Assembly (NCBI GenBank): GCA_052379645.1
Contig: JBQSYU010000016.1
Length of the DNA stretch: 64,000 nucleotides
From: Arthrobacter_H sp030452125
GTDB taxonomy: Bacteria; Actinomycetota; Actinomycetes; Actinomycetales; Micrococcaceae
Strand: one strand, 5' to 3'
Shown here: positions 26,563-35,622 of the stretch, one piece after another
How the letters are laid out: every line of letters starts with the position of its first letter
Numbering within the stretch: position 1 is the first letter of the stretch
Program-made: the position numbers and the translations under genes
The notes under the pieces: model-generated
Told to the model about the DNA's origin: nothing
What the model saw: the letters and a program-made list of their open reading frames with translations, nothing else
Databases searched by the model: none

Positions 26563-27747
26563 TCAGTGCGCCGAGCAGGCCCCGGTGGACACGGTTTCGG
26601 AATAGTCGGAGGCCTGTTCCAGGACCGGGCCGACTTCCTGCAGCGAGAGCGCATATCCCACCTCGGTGTCGCCCTTGGCCTTGGCGAAGATGACCCCGAC
26701 CAGTTTCCCGGCATCGTCCAGCAGCGGGCCGCCGGAGTTGCCCTGTTGGACGTCGGCGCCGAGCTGGTAGATCTCTAGGGTGGAGGCGTCCGCCCCGTAG
26801 ATGTTCTGCACCGAGATGCTGCGCAGCGACTGGACGATGGCGCCCCGGGCCTGGAACGGGCCGCCTTCGGGGTAGCCCATGTAGGTGGCCGAATCCCCGG
26901 TGGATAGATCCCGGCCTTCCTTCACCGGATCCAGTCCCAGGGAGTCCACCGCCAGCACGGCCAGATCCTGGGTGGAGTCGAAGTGGACCACCCGGGCGGG
27001 GAGCGCCCGGCCGTCGGCGGTGTTCACCACCGGTTCGGCGATACCAGCGACCACATGCGCGTTGGTCAGGATCCGGTCCGGCGCGACGACGAAGCCGCTG
27101 CCGGTCTGGTTGACCCCGCAGGCGAAGGCCGTCCCGGTGATCTTGGCCACCGACTCCTCCACCGTGTTGATGGCTTCCGGCTCCGCCTCCGCCGCGGCCC
27201 CGTCGGGGGCCGGGGCGAAGGGTTCGATCAGATCGGGGATGGACTGTCCCATGACCACCGAGCGGGCCTTGGCCATCGCCGAGGAGACCGGGTCGGGGGT
27301 GGCATTGCGGATCGTGCTGATCACCTGCGAGGAGGCGATCTGTTGGGATAGGAAGGGCAGGCCCATGCTCGCGGCGGAGAAGGCGATCGCCGAGATCACC
27401 AGGGCCGCGACGACGACGTTGGTGATCCCGCCCAGGAGCCGGTCGAAGGTCTTGATGACGGGGAAGTTCAGCAGCAGGCGCACCCGGTTGCCGACCGCCA
27501 CCCCGATGGAATGTCCCAGCAGCACCAGGACGACGGCGGTGGCGATGACCCAGAAGACCCGCCAGCCGGCCGTGGTGACCCAGCTGGAGACGAAGGGGAT
27601 CGCGTAGAAGGCTCCGACCCCGCCGGCCACCAGGCCGACCACCCCGCCCAGGGTGACGAACAATCCCTTGCGCAGACCCGAGATCAGGAAGGCGACGAAC
27701 GACAGCAACAGCAGGATGTCGAGCCAGCTGAACCCGAAAATCACCAA
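26563..27747 (-). CDS. MarP-like membrane-anchored serine protease (CvpA + trypsin-like)
   Basis: The 394-residue protein has an N-terminal CvpA-type domain of about four membrane helices ('WLDILLLLSFVAFLISGLRKG', 'TLGGVVGLVAGGVGAFYAIPF') and an extracytoplasmic chymotrypsin-fold domain. The triad is visible: His in 'ILTNAHVVAGI', Asp in 'DSTQDLAVLAVD', Ser in 'QQGNSGGPLLDD'. A Cys pair ('TAFACGVNQ' and the C-terminal 'TGACSAH') could form the disulfide described for M. tuberculosis MarP (Rv3671c), needed for acid resistance. ATG 27747 opens the frame. It diverges from crp; the 200-nt spacer holds both promoters. Confidence 0.88.
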   Translation of the reverse strand: MVIFGFSWLDILLLLSFVAFLISGLRKGLFVTLGGVVGLVAGGVGAFYAIPFVSSWVTTAGWRVFWVIATAVVLVLLGHSIGVAVGNRVRLLLNFPVIKTFDRLLGGITNVVVAALVISAIAFSAASMGLPFLSQQIASSQVISTIRNATPDPVSSAMAKARSVVMGQSIPDLIEPFAPAPDGAAAEAEPEAINTVEESVAKITGTAFACGVNQTGSGFVVAPDRILTNAHVVAGIAEPVVNTADGRALPARVVHFDSTQDLAVLAVDSLGLDPVKEGRDLSTGDSATYMGYPEGGPFQARGAIVQSLRSISVQNIYGADASTLEIYQLGADVQQGNSGGPLLDDAGKLVGVIFAKAKGDTEVGYALSLQEVGPVLEQASDYSETVSTGACSAH

Positions 27748-27947
27748 TATCTCCTACCGTCGCGTGGGGCTGCGGCGGGTTTCCGGCAGGCGCCGGTGCC
27801 CGCACGGCTCCATCAGTCTACGGGCACGCCCGGGTCAAACATTGGTGCTGAGGGCTGAAATCATGCCACTATCGTTGTGGAAGGTGTCACATCGGTTCTG
27901 ACTACGGCACAATAGGACAAGCGCCATCACACTTGCAAGGAGAATTC

Positions 27948-28625
27948 ATGGACATCGAGGTACTGCGCCGGGCACCACTATTCACGACGCTCAGCGACGA
28001 AGTATTCGCCGCCCTGACCGAGGAATTGATCGAGGTCGATTTGTCACGCGGGGCATCAGTGTTCCGCGAGGGGGATCAGGGCGACCAGCTCTACTTCATC
28101 GTTTCGGGCAAGATCAAGCTCGGGCGTACCGCCCCGGACGGACGGGAGAACCTGCTGGCCGTCCTCGGTCCGGGTGAACTCTTCGGGGAAATGGCCCTGT
28201 TCGACCCCAGCCCGCGCAACGCCACGGCAACCGCCGTGTCGGAGACCCGTCTGGCCGGGCTGCGCCACGAGAACCTGCGCAAGGTCCTGCAGAACTCCCC
28301 GGAGGTCTCGGTGCAGCTGCTCCAGGCGTTGGCCCGCCGTCTACGCCGGACCAACGAGTCGCTGGCCGATCTGGTGTTCTCCGATGTCCCCGGCCGCGTG
28401 GCCAAGGCCCTGCTGGATCTGGCGGACCGTTTCGGCCGCCCGGCCACCGACGGGGTGCTGGTCGCCCACGAACTCACCCAGGAGGAACTGGCCCAGCTGG
28501 TCGGGGCCTCCCGCGAGACGGTGAACAAGGCCCTGGCGGAATTCGTCCAGCGTGGCTGGCTCCGGCTCGAAGCCCGCGCCGTGGTGATCCTGGACATCCA
28601 GCGTCTACGCCAGCGTTCGCGCTAG
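27948..28625 (+). CDS. crp: Crp/Fnr-family transcriptional regulator (Crp)
   Basis: The 225-residue regulator has an N-terminal cyclic-nucleotide-binding domain ('GASVFREGDQGDQLYFIVSGKIKLG', phosphate-binding 'GELFGEMALFDPSPRNATATAVSETRLAGL') and a C-terminal winged helix ('LTQEELAQLVGASRETVNKALAEFVQRGWLRL'). No Fe-S cysteines are seen, so it is Crp-type rather than Fnr-type. Length and position match M. tuberculosis Rv3676. ATG 27948 has AAGGAGA 4 nt upstream, better than a frame opening at 27933. It is likely a cAMP-responsive global regulator; acs and marP nearby are plausible targets but no clear TGTGA-N6-TCACA site was found. Confidence 0.93.
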   Translation: MDIEVLRRAPLFTTLSDEVFAALTEELIEVDLSRGASVFREGDQGDQLYFIVSGKIKLGRTAPDGRENLLAVLGPGELFGEMALFDPSPRNATATAVSETRLAGLRHENLRKVLQNSPEVSVQLLQALARRLRRTNESLADLVFSDVPGRVAKALLDLADRFGRPATDGVLVAHELTQEELAQLVGASRETVNKALAEFVQRGWLRLEARAVVILDIQRLRQRSR

Positions 28626-28671
28626 GGCCGTAGCCTCCGGGCGGTACCCACCGCCCCTCGTTCCACCCCCG

Positions 28672-28707
28672 CCACCGGGGACGCCCCACGACGGGGTCCC
28701 GGGGTGG
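28672..28707. terminator. GC-rich hairpin after crp
   Basis: Near-complementary arms CCACCGGGGAC (28672-28682) and GTCCCGGGGTGG (28696-28707, one bulge), about 46 nt after the crp stop and between crp and the convergent Nudix gene. It probably ends transcription from one or both sides. Confidence 0.55.
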
Positions 28708-28768
28708 GGGTCGTTCGTTTAAGCGCCGGGCCGGCCGTGCTGCAGGGCTCGGCCACGTTGGACCCGGT

Positions 28769-29773
28769 TCAGCGTCCGCGGGCGCCGGCTCCGCCCTCCG
28801 TGGCGGTACTGATGCTGACGTCGAGGTAGAAGGACCCCTCGACCTGGGTCAGCTTGGGGTGGTAGGACTTCATCCGGCGGCGATGGGAGAGATAGGCCAC
28901 CGTGCCGCGGGTGGTGGCCACCTTCTCCAGGATGAACTCCACGGCGGGTGTGGTGATCCTGCTCAGTTCCTGCCCGCGGGTGTCCTGCTGGTCGACTTCA
29001 TCACCCAGAGACGAGGTGGCACGGCCCTTCAGGACCTCGGCGGCTGACTTCCAGGCGCCCCAGACCCCCTTGCCCTGCAGGAGGCGGGCCTGTTGCTGCG
29101 GCGGCAAGGCCGCGGCGAAGTAGCGGGTGTCGAAACGCCGGTGGGCGAAATCGGGGCTGATCCAATGTGAGAGCGGACGCAGCAGGTCGGTCCGCAGTCC
29201 CAGCCCCCGCTTGGCCAGCATCGCGGTGAAGGAAATGTCCTGTCCGGCGACGGCCTCGCGGATCTGCATCCATTCGGTGGTGTTGGTGTTCTCCACGATG
29301 GACAGGGCGTCGGAACCGGCCAGCAGGATACCGGTCTCCTCGAAGAGCTCGCGCACCGCGCAGATGATGTGGCTCCGGGCGAAGCGGTGGTCCAGCACCC
29401 CCAGTTGGGCGCCCCACCAGCCCAGCGACGGACCGAACCAGTCGGTGTTCTCGTCGTCGCCGGCTTCGAAGCTTCCGCCGGGAAAGGCCACCGACCCCAG
29501 CGGGGAACCGCCCGGGCGGTACGTGAGATAGGTCTCCACCCCCCGGGGCGAGTCCCTCAACAAGACGACGGACGAGGCCTTCCGGGCGGCACGCGGGGTG
29601 CGGCTGCCATAGGTGATCCAACTCTCCGCCGCCCCGTATTGGGACGGCGGGAGCGGAAAAAGTCGCCGGAGCATGCCGGTGCGGGGTGTGGCGGATTCCG
29701 CTGGACGCGGTCCCCCGCCCCGACCGGACACGCCCCCGACGACGGGTCGTGACGAATCAGCTGAATTCGGCAA
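28769..29773 (-). CDS. Nudix-family hydrolase
   Basis: The frame gives 334 residues. After a variable Gly/Pro-rich leader of about 55 residues comes a Nudix-like domain: 'ASSVVLLRDSPRGVETYLTYRP', 'SVAFPGGSFEAGDD', then after an insertion 'IICAVRELFEETGILLAG', which is the REx2EExGU core. The insertion between the GG and RE parts (about 35 residues) and the long C-terminal region ('WISPDFAHRRFDTRYFAAALP') match large actinobacterial Nudix proteins. The substrate is unknown. The start is uncertain: TTG 29773 overlaps ridA by 17 nt; GTG or ATG codons up to 29674 are possible. It is probably in one transcript with ridA. Confidence 0.78.
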   Translation of the reverse strand: MPNSADSSRPVVGGVSGRGGGPRPAESATPRTGMLRRLFPLPPSQYGAAESWITYGSRTPRAARKASSVVLLRDSPRGVETYLTYRPGGSPLGSVAFPGGSFEAGDDENTDWFGPSLGWWGAQLGVLDHRFARSHIICAVRELFEETGILLAGSDALSIVENTNTTEWMQIREAVAGQDISFTAMLAKRGLGLRTDLLRPLSHWISPDFAHRRFDTRYFAAALPPQQQARLLQGKGVWGAWKSAAEVLKGRATSSLGDEVDQQDTRGQELSRITTPAVEFILEKVATTRGTVAYLSHRRRMKSYHPKLTQVEGSFYLDVSISTATEGGAGARGR

Positions 29774-30233
29774 TCAATTCAACTTCGACACAGGCGTCCA
29801 GCGGCAGGGCCGCCACGCCGACGGCCGACCGGGCATGAATGCCCGCATCGCCGAAGACGGTGCCCAGCAGCTCGGACGCCCCGTTCACCACGCCCGGCTG
29901 GCCGGTGAAGGACGGGTCGGAGGAAACGAATCCGACGACCTTGACGATCCGGGTGACCCGGTCGAGGTCGCCGATCATCGATTTCACCACGGCCATGGCG
30001 TTGAGCACCGCCGTGGCGGCTTGTTCCTTGGCGGTATCGGCGTCGACCTGCGCACCGACCTTTCCGTTTGCTGTGAGTTCGCCGTTAATGAACGGCAGCT
30101 GTCCCGAGGTGTGCACGAGGTTGCCGGTGATCACTGCAGGCACATAGGCGGCCACGGGTGCTGCCACCTGGGGCAGGGTCATCCCGAGTTCCGCAAGACG
30201 CTGTTCGACAGCGGATGAAGGCTGGTTTTCCAC
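29757..30233 (-). CDS. RidA family protein
   Basis: The 158-residue protein belongs to the RidA/YER057c/UK114 family: 'VITGNLVHTSGQLPFINGEL', 'AAVLNAMAVVKSMIGDLDRVTRIVKVVGFVSS' and 'HARSAVGVAALPLDACVEVELIAEF'. Family members deaminate reactive enamine/imine intermediates; the Arg in 'HARSAVG' matches the conserved substrate-binding Arg. The N-terminal 25 residues are longer than in E. coli RidA. GTG 30233 follows GAAAGGAAAC at a 7-9 nt distance. It corresponds to M. tuberculosis Rv3678c and lies 21 nt after the DUF4177 mini-gene. Confidence 0.88.
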   Translation of the reverse strand: MENQPSSAVEQRLAELGMTLPQVAAPVAAYVPAVITGNLVHTSGQLPFINGELTANGKVGAQVDADTAKEQAATAVLNAMAVVKSMIGDLDRVTRIVKVVGFVSSDPSFTGQPGVVNGASELLGTVFGDAGIHARSAVGVAALPLDACVEVELIAEFS

Positions 30234-30254
30234 GATTTCAGGTTTCCTTTCGGA

Positions 30255-30410
30255 CTACTGCTTGGGGCGTTTGAGATAGGCCACTGGAGCATTGCCGTCG
30301 GGCCCGGGAATGACGGTGACAAGCTCCCAACCGTCATCTCCCCATTGGTCCAGGATCTGCTTCGTGGCGTGAATTATCAGCGGTAAAGTCGCATACTCCC
30401 ATTTCGTCAT
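30255..30410 (-). CDS. Small DUF4177-like protein
   Basis: A 51-residue protein: it starts 'MTKWEYATLPLIIHATKQIL', then 'DQWGDDGWELVTVIPGPDG' and 'APVAYLKRPKQ'. The WEY...W-G-x-x-GWELV pattern is that of DUF4177 and similar mini-proteins found upstream of ridA in Actinobacteria. Function unknown. ATG 30410 is chosen; a longer open frame to 30692 lies over the start of the PBP gene and is not credible. It diverges from the PBP gene with only 37 nt between starts, so the two promoters must overlap the coding ends or be leaderless. Confidence 0.78.
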   Translation of the reverse strand: MTKWEYATLPLIIHATKQILDQWGDDGWELVTVIPGPDGNAPVAYLKRPKQ

Positions 30411-30447
30411 ACCGAATACGTTAGCCCCTCCGGCTAAACTGGTCCGC

Positions 30448-32616
30448 ATGGCGTCTAGAAAGTCCCCCTTCTTCAACACTGCAACCACCCTCGGCAAGAT
30501 CGTGGCCTTCTTCGGGGTCAGTGCACTCTGTGGGGTCCTGGCTGCCGGAATGCTGGTGCCCGCAGCCTCCGTGGCCGGCTCCACCGCAGCGATCGGGATG
30601 GACTTCTTCGACGCACTGCCGGCGGAGCTGAAACAGGAGCCGCTGTCCCAGCCGTCCAAGGTCGTGGCCAAGGACGGGACGACCCTGGCCACGTTCTACG
30701 CGGAGAACCGCACGCCGGTCGAACTCGACGAGATCTCCAAGGACATGCAGAACGCCATCGTCTCCATCGAGGACGAACGCTTCTACGAGCACAACGGCGT
30801 GGACCTGCGCGGCATCGCCCGCGCTGCCGCGCACAACTTCACCAGCTCCTCGCAGCAGGGCGCCTCCACGTTGACCCAGCAGTACGTGAACAACGTGCTG
30901 ATCAACGCCAAGTTCCTCAGTGGTGCCGATAAATCGGACATCACCTACTCCGGTACCAAGGACCTCGCCGATAAGCTGCGCGAGGCCAAGCTGGCGATCT
31001 CCGTGGAAAAGGAATTCACCAAGAAGGAGATCCTGCAGGGATATCTCAACCTGGTGCTCTTCTCCGGGACCAACTACGGTGTCGAAGCCGCCGCGGAACG
31101 CTACTTCTCCGTCCATGCCAAGGACCTGAACATCCAGCAGTCGGCCATGCTCGCCGGGATGGTCCAGCGGCCGAACACCTTCGATCCGATCAAGAACCCC
31201 GATCTGACGCTCAAGCGCCGCAACACCGTGCTCGGTGCCATGCTCAAGACGGATTCGATCACGAAGAAGGAATATGACAAGGCCGTGAAGACGAAATTGG
31301 GGTTGAAGCCCAAGGACGTGAAATCCGGATGCGTGGCCGCCAAGTCGGCGAACTACTTCTGCGATTACGTCTCCCACGAGATCATGAAGGATCCGGCCTT
31401 CGGCAAGACGAAGAAGGAACGCGAGACGCTGCTCTACCGCGGGGGATTGACCATCAAGACCACCTTGGATCCGCGCCTGCAGAAGGAAGCGGAAAAGGAA
31501 ACCACGAAGACCATTCCCGCCGACGACAGCTCCAACATGGGCTCGGCCATCGTCACCGTGGAACCGGGCACGGGCAACATCCTGGCCATGGCCCAGAACA
31601 AGAAGTACGGCTCGGATCCGGACGATTCGTCATACACGACCTACAACCTCACCGCGGGCCGCTCCATGGGCGGCACCAACGGCTTCCAGGGCGGCTCGAC
31701 CATGAAGCCCTACACCGCGATCGCCTGGCTGGAGGACGGCCGGCATATGTGGGACAAGGTCAACGCCCAACGCCGGCTGTACGACGCGAACTTCCATTGG
31801 AAGGCCTCCTGCATGCCCAAGGGCTACGTGACCGTCGACGGCGGCTACGAACCGAAGAACTTCGACGCGGGCTTCCGCAAACCGATGACCGCGGACTACG
31901 GACTGTACTGGTCCATCAACACCGCGACCGTCAACGAGGCCTCCCAGCTCGACCTGTGCAAGATCGCCGACGTCACCGAGCGGGTCGGGCTCTTGAACGC
32001 CGCGACCGGCAAACCGATCACCGGGGCCAACCCCTCGTTCGTGATCGGCGCGGATCCGATCACCCCGCTGGCCCAGGCCACCGCGTTCGCGACCTTCGCC
32101 AATAAGGGCGAATACTGCAAGAACCGGGCCCTGACCTCGGTCACCGACGCCGCCGGAAACTCCTATAAGGTCCCCGGCGAATCCTGCGAGCAGGTCATCG
32201 ACGAGCAGGTCATCGCCAACCTGAACGGCACCTTGAAACGGATCGCCGGCACCCGTGTCGCCAAGGGCACCATCGACAAGCCGATCGCCGGCAAGACCGG
32301 CACCAACAACACCGCGTCCTCCACCTGGTTCGTGGGCTACAGCACGGGCATGGCCACCGCTGCCTGGACGGGCCGCTTCGATGGGAACGCGCAGATCAAG
32401 GGCGTGGAGATCAACGGCAAGCGCTATTCCAACCCCGACTCCTCGACCCTGGCCGCGCCCTTGTGGCTTGAATACACGAAGGACGTCATCGACTACTATC
32501 CGGCCAAGGGCTTCGGGAGCAAGGATTCGAAGCCGGGCAAATCCCCGGACCACAGCGATTCGCCGGACAACGGTCCCGCCGGTGACGCCGGTGACGACAA
32601 CAACGACGACGATTAA
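30448..32616 (+). CDS. Class A penicillin-binding protein (PonA2-like transglycosylase/transpeptidase)
   Basis: The 722-residue bifunctional cell-wall enzyme has an N-terminal membrane anchor ('LGKIVAFFGVSALCGVLAAGMLV'), a GT51 domain ('SIEDERFYEHNGVDLRGI' with the catalytic Glu, 'GASTLTQQYVNN') and a transpeptidase with S-x-x-K 'GGSTMKPYTAI' near residue 415, S-x-N 'WSINTATV' and K-T-G 'IAGKTGTNN'. It ends in an acidic, Asp-rich tail; no PASTA domain is visible, unlike mycobacterial PonA2 (Rv3682). ATG 30448 is the natural start. The metallophosphoesterase follows 29 nt downstream, as in M. tuberculosis. Confidence 0.94.
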   Translation: MASRKSPFFNTATTLGKIVAFFGVSALCGVLAAGMLVPAASVAGSTAAIGMDFFDALPAELKQEPLSQPSKVVAKDGTTLATFYAENRTPVELDEISKDMQNAIVSIEDERFYEHNGVDLRGIARAAAHNFTSSSQQGASTLTQQYVNNVLINAKFLSGADKSDITYSGTKDLADKLREAKLAISVEKEFTKKEILQGYLNLVLFSGTNYGVEAAAERYFSVHAKDLNIQQSAMLAGMVQRPNTFDPIKNPDLTLKRRNTVLGAMLKTDSITKKEYDKAVKTKLGLKPKDVKSGCVAAKSANYFCDYVSHEIMKDPAFGKTKKERETLLYRGGLTIKTTLDPRLQKEAEKETTKTIPADDSSNMGSAIVTVEPGTGNILAMAQNKKYGSDPDDSSYTTYNLTAGRSMGGTNGFQGGSTMKPYTAIAWLEDGRHMWDKVNAQRRLYDANFHWKASCMPKGYVTVDGGYEPKNFDAGFRKPMTADYGLYWSINTATVNEASQLDLCKIADVTERVGLLNAATGKPITGANPSFVIGADPITPLAQATAFATFANKGEYCKNRALTSVTDAAGNSYKVPGESCEQVIDEQVIANLNGTLKRIAGTRVAKGTIDKPIAGKTGTNNTASSTWFVGYSTGMATAAWTGRFDGNAQIKGVEINGKRYSNPDSSTLAAPLWLEYTKDVIDYYPAKGFGSKDSKPGKSPDHSDSPDNGPAGDAGDDNNDDD

Positions 32617-32645
32617 CGGCTAGGACGAGGGAGGGCACCCACGCC

Positions 32646-33599
32646 ATGGGCGCATCACAGGACATCACGCAGGCCGTCAAACGGGTGGTCCCGGTCGCGG
32701 GGGCCGCGGCCGGCATCGGGGCCTCGTTGGCCGGGCTGGCCATCGGCTACGGGCTGCTGGAACGCAACGCGTTCACCATCCGCCACGAGACCGTCCAGCT
32801 CCTGCCGCCGGGGATGCCTGACCTGCGGGTGCTTCATCTGTCCGATATCCATCTGGTGCCGGGCCAGGATGCCAAGAAACGCTGGCTTCGTTCCCTGGCC
32901 GGGCTGGCCCCCGACCTGGTGGTCAATACCGGCGACAACCTCAGCCACCGCGATGCGGTCCCGGAACTGCTGGAGGCCCTTGAGCCGTTGATGGCCTTCC
33001 CCGGGGTCTTCGTGCCGGGCTCCAACTGCTATTACGGCCCGCGTCTGAAGAATCCGCTGCGCTACCTCACCGGCGGGAGGGACAAGCCCCGCAACCTGGC
33101 CAAATTCACGCTGCCCTGGCAGCAGATGCATGCAGGGTTCGGCGCCGCGGGCTGGACCAATCTGACCAACCGGGCCATCTCCAAACCGCTCAACGGGGTC
33201 CGCTTGGACTTCTCGGGCGTGGACGACCCCCACCTGAAGCTCGAGCAGTTCGCCGGCTGGCCCCGCGGTTCCTCCACCGCCGGCGAAGCACCCCATGTGC
33301 GCATCGCCCTGACCCATGCCCCCTACCAGCGGGTGCTGGACCAGTTCACCGACTCCGGTGCCGACATCATCTTCGCCGGCCACACCCATGGTGGCCAGAT
33401 CTGCGTGCCCGGCTACGGCGCCCTGGTCAGCAACTGCGATCTGCCGACCTGGCGGGCCCGCGGTCTGACCGAATGGGAGCACCGGGGCAAGACCGTCCCC
33501 CTGGAGGTCTCGGCAGGCATCGGGACCTCCAGATACGCCCCGGTGCGCATCGCCTGCCCACCGGAGGCCGTGTTGCTGACGTTGACCGCCCGCGACTGA
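32646..33599 (+). CDS. Membrane-anchored metallophosphoesterase
   Basis: The 317-residue calcineurin-like phosphoesterase has metal ligands in 'LRVLHLSDIHLVPG' (D-x-H), 'LVVNTGDNLSH' (GDN), 'FVPGSNCYYGPRL' (the usual GNH is GSN, as in the Rv3683 group), 'IALTHAPYQ' and 'IIFAGHTHGGQICVPGYG'. The N-terminal 'VAGAAAGIGASLAGLAIGYGLLE' can span the membrane, so the active site may face either side. The substrate is unknown; position next to a PBP gene suggests a cell-envelope phosphodiester or lipid diphosphate. It is co-oriented with the PBP gene, 29 nt away, and resembles M. tuberculosis Rv3683. Confidence 0.88.
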   Translation: MGASQDITQAVKRVVPVAGAAAGIGASLAGLAIGYGLLERNAFTIRHETVQLLPPGMPDLRVLHLSDIHLVPGQDAKKRWLRSLAGLAPDLVVNTGDNLSHRDAVPELLEALEPLMAFPGVFVPGSNCYYGPRLKNPLRYLTGGRDKPRNLAKFTLPWQQMHAGFGAAGWTNLTNRAISKPLNGVRLDFSGVDDPHLKLEQFAGWPRGSSTAGEAPHVRIALTHAPYQRVLDQFTDSGADIIFAGHTHGGQICVPGYGALVSNCDLPTWRARGLTEWEHRGKTVPLEVSAGIGTSRYAPVRIACPPEAVLLTLTARD

Positions 33600-33774
33600 A
33601 ACCCTCGTGACAATGGCCCGGGAACCACGTCGGAAATCCTCTCCCGGCGCCTCCGGGCCCACGATCCACGCTCCCGGTGGACCACGACACCTCGCTGATT
33701 GATGAAACCCAACCGGTGGTTGTACGCTGTCTTTGATTGCTGTAGGCAAACACAACAGATCGAGGACGCCCTCC

Positions 33775-35622
33775 GTGGTGCAACACCAGAATAGTCAGCA
33801 ACAACCCCAAGCCCCAGCGTCGTTCTGGCAGACCGTGAGCCGGCTCGGCCCCCAGGTCCGCCCCTACGTCCCCCGCCTTTTCGCGGGGTTCCTCTGCGCC
33901 CTCGGAGCCGGCGTGGTCGCGTTGACGATCCCGCAGGTCCTGGGCCAGATGGTCAAGTCCGTCCTGCATGCCGGTGGCTCATCGGCCGACGTCTGGTTCA
34001 GTGTCGGCATCGTCGCCGCCCTGGGCCTGGCCGAAGCGGTCCTGGTCTTCTTCCGCCGGATCTTCGTGATCACCCCTGCCGCACGCATCGAAACCGATCT
34101 GCGCGTGGGGATGTACCGGCATCTGCAACGACTCCCCGTGGCCTTCCACGATAAATGGGGGTCCGGCCAGCTGCTCTCGCGGTCAATGGCCGATCTCGGG
34201 CTTCTCCGCCGCTGGTTGGCCTTCGGCTCGATCATGCTCATCGTCTCCACGGTGACCGTCCTGGTGGGGCTCACGCTGATGTTCACCAGCAGCTGGCTGT
34301 TGGGGGCGATCTACCTGGTCGGGGCCATCCCGATCACCATCCGGGCCTTCTACTTCCGCAACGTCTTCCGCATCGCCAGCCGGCTCAGCCAGGACCAGGC
34401 CGGCGACCTGGCCACCAATGTGGAGGAATCCGTCCACGGCATCCGGGTCATCAAGGCCTTCGGCCGCGGCAGCGAGGCCCTCGAGGGATTCGGCGTCCGG
34501 GCCAGGCGCCTGCGGGATACCGAAATCAGCAAGGCCCGCACGCTCTCCGGCTTCCTGATGTTCGTGGTCTCCATCCCCGAAGTCACCCTCGGGGCGGCCC
34601 TGCTGGTGGGCATCTGGCTCACGGCCCAAGGCCAACTCGACGTCGGGGACCTGACGACCTTCTTCGCCACCGCCGCCGTCCTGGCCGCCCCGGTGGAGGG
34701 CATCGGCATGCTGTTGGGCATGACCCTGACGACCAAGACCGCCCTGGATCGCCACTTCGACGTCATGGACACCGTCAACACCATCGACTCCCCCGCCACC
34801 CCGATCCACCCGGAACGCCCCGACGGACGACTGAGCCTGCACGACGTCTCCTTCAGCTACCCCGATGCCCGCCCCGGGAGCGCCCCGGTCCTGGACGGGG
34901 TCGATCTGGAGGTCGAACCCGGAGAGACCATGGCCCTGGTGGGGACCACCGGGAGCGGCAAGTCGACCCTGCTGCAGCTGATCCCCCGACTGTATGAGAC
35001 CTCCGGCGGTTCCGTGGCCATCGACGGCGTGGACGTGCGCAACTACGATCTCGCCGAGCTGCGCACCGCGGTATCCGTCGCCTTCGAGGACACCACCTTG
35101 TTCTCCTCCTCGATCGCCGAGAACATCCTTTTGGGCGCCTCCCTCCCCCCGGGGACCGACCCCCGCACGGCCCTGGCGGAGGCGCTCGACGTCGCCCAGG
35201 CCCAGTTCGCCCACCATCTCACCGATGGCGTCGACACGGTCATCGGCGAGGAGGGGCTGTCCCTGTCGGGGGGCCAACGCCAACGCATCGCCCTGGCCCG
35301 GGCGATCGCCGCCAAACCCCGCGTCCTGGTCCTGGATGACCCGCTCTCGGCCCTGGACGTGCGCACCGAGGAGGCCGTCACCGAACGCCTGCGGGCGGTG
35401 GTCGCCGACATGACCACCCTCATCGTCGCCCACCGGCCCTCCACCGTGATGCTCGCCGACCGGGTCGCACTGCTGCGCAACGGACGGATCGACGACGTGG
35501 GAACCCACACCGAGCTCCTCAACCGCAGCGCCCACTACCGCTACGTGATCGCCAGCCTGGACGACCCGCCCACGGTGGAGGACGTCCTGCAGACCAACAC
35601 CGGAAAGGGGCCCGGAGCATGA
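33775..35622 (+). CDS. ABC exporter half-transporter, degenerate-site subunit
   Basis: A 615-residue type IV ABC exporter subunit: six membrane helices in residues 1-320 and an ATPase domain with Walker A 'ALVGTTGSGKSTLLQLI', signature 'LSGGQRQRIALARA', Walker B 'VLVLDDPLSALD' and H-loop 'IVAHRPSTV'. The residue after the Walker B Asp is Asp instead of the catalytic Glu, so this subunit's own site is probably impaired. GTG 33775 has GAGGAC 7 nt upstream; an upstream TTG frame at 33733 is less likely. Its stop overlaps the next ABC gene (ATGA), so the two make a heterodimer. Substrate unknown; drugs, lipids or peptides are possible. Confidence 0.9.
   Translation: MVQHQNSQQQPQAPASFWQTVSRLGPQVRPYVPRLFAGFLCALGAGVVALTIPQVLGQMVKSVLHAGGSSADVWFSVGIVAALGLAEAVLVFFRRIFVITPAARIETDLRVGMYRHLQRLPVAFHDKWGSGQLLSRSMADLGLLRRWLAFGSIMLIVSTVTVLVGLTLMFTSSWLLGAIYLVGAIPITIRAFYFRNVFRIASRLSQDQAGDLATNVEESVHGIRVIKAFGRGSEALEGFGVRARRLRDTEISKARTLSGFLMFVVSIPEVTLGAALLVGIWLTAQGQLDVGDLTTFFATAAVLAAPVEGIGMLLGMTLTTKTALDRHFDVMDTVNTIDSPATPIHPERPDGRLSLHDVSFSYPDARPGSAPVLDGVDLEVEPGETMALVGTTGSGKSTLLQLIPRLYETSGGSVAIDGVDVRNYDLAELRTAVSVAFEDTTLFSSSIAENILLGASLPPGTDPRTALAEALDVAQAQFAHHLTDGVDTVIGEEGLSLSGGQRQRIALARAIAAKPRVLVLDDPLSALDVRTEEAVTERLRAVVADMTTLIVAHRPSTVMLADRVALLRNGRIDDVGTHTELLNRSAHYRYVIASLDDPPTVEDVLQTNTGKGPGA

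Noticed and set aside
27840..27947. Crp autoregulation site upstream of crp (GTGTCACA near 27886)
   Set aside because: Only one half-site resembles the Crp consensus; the second half-site is absent.
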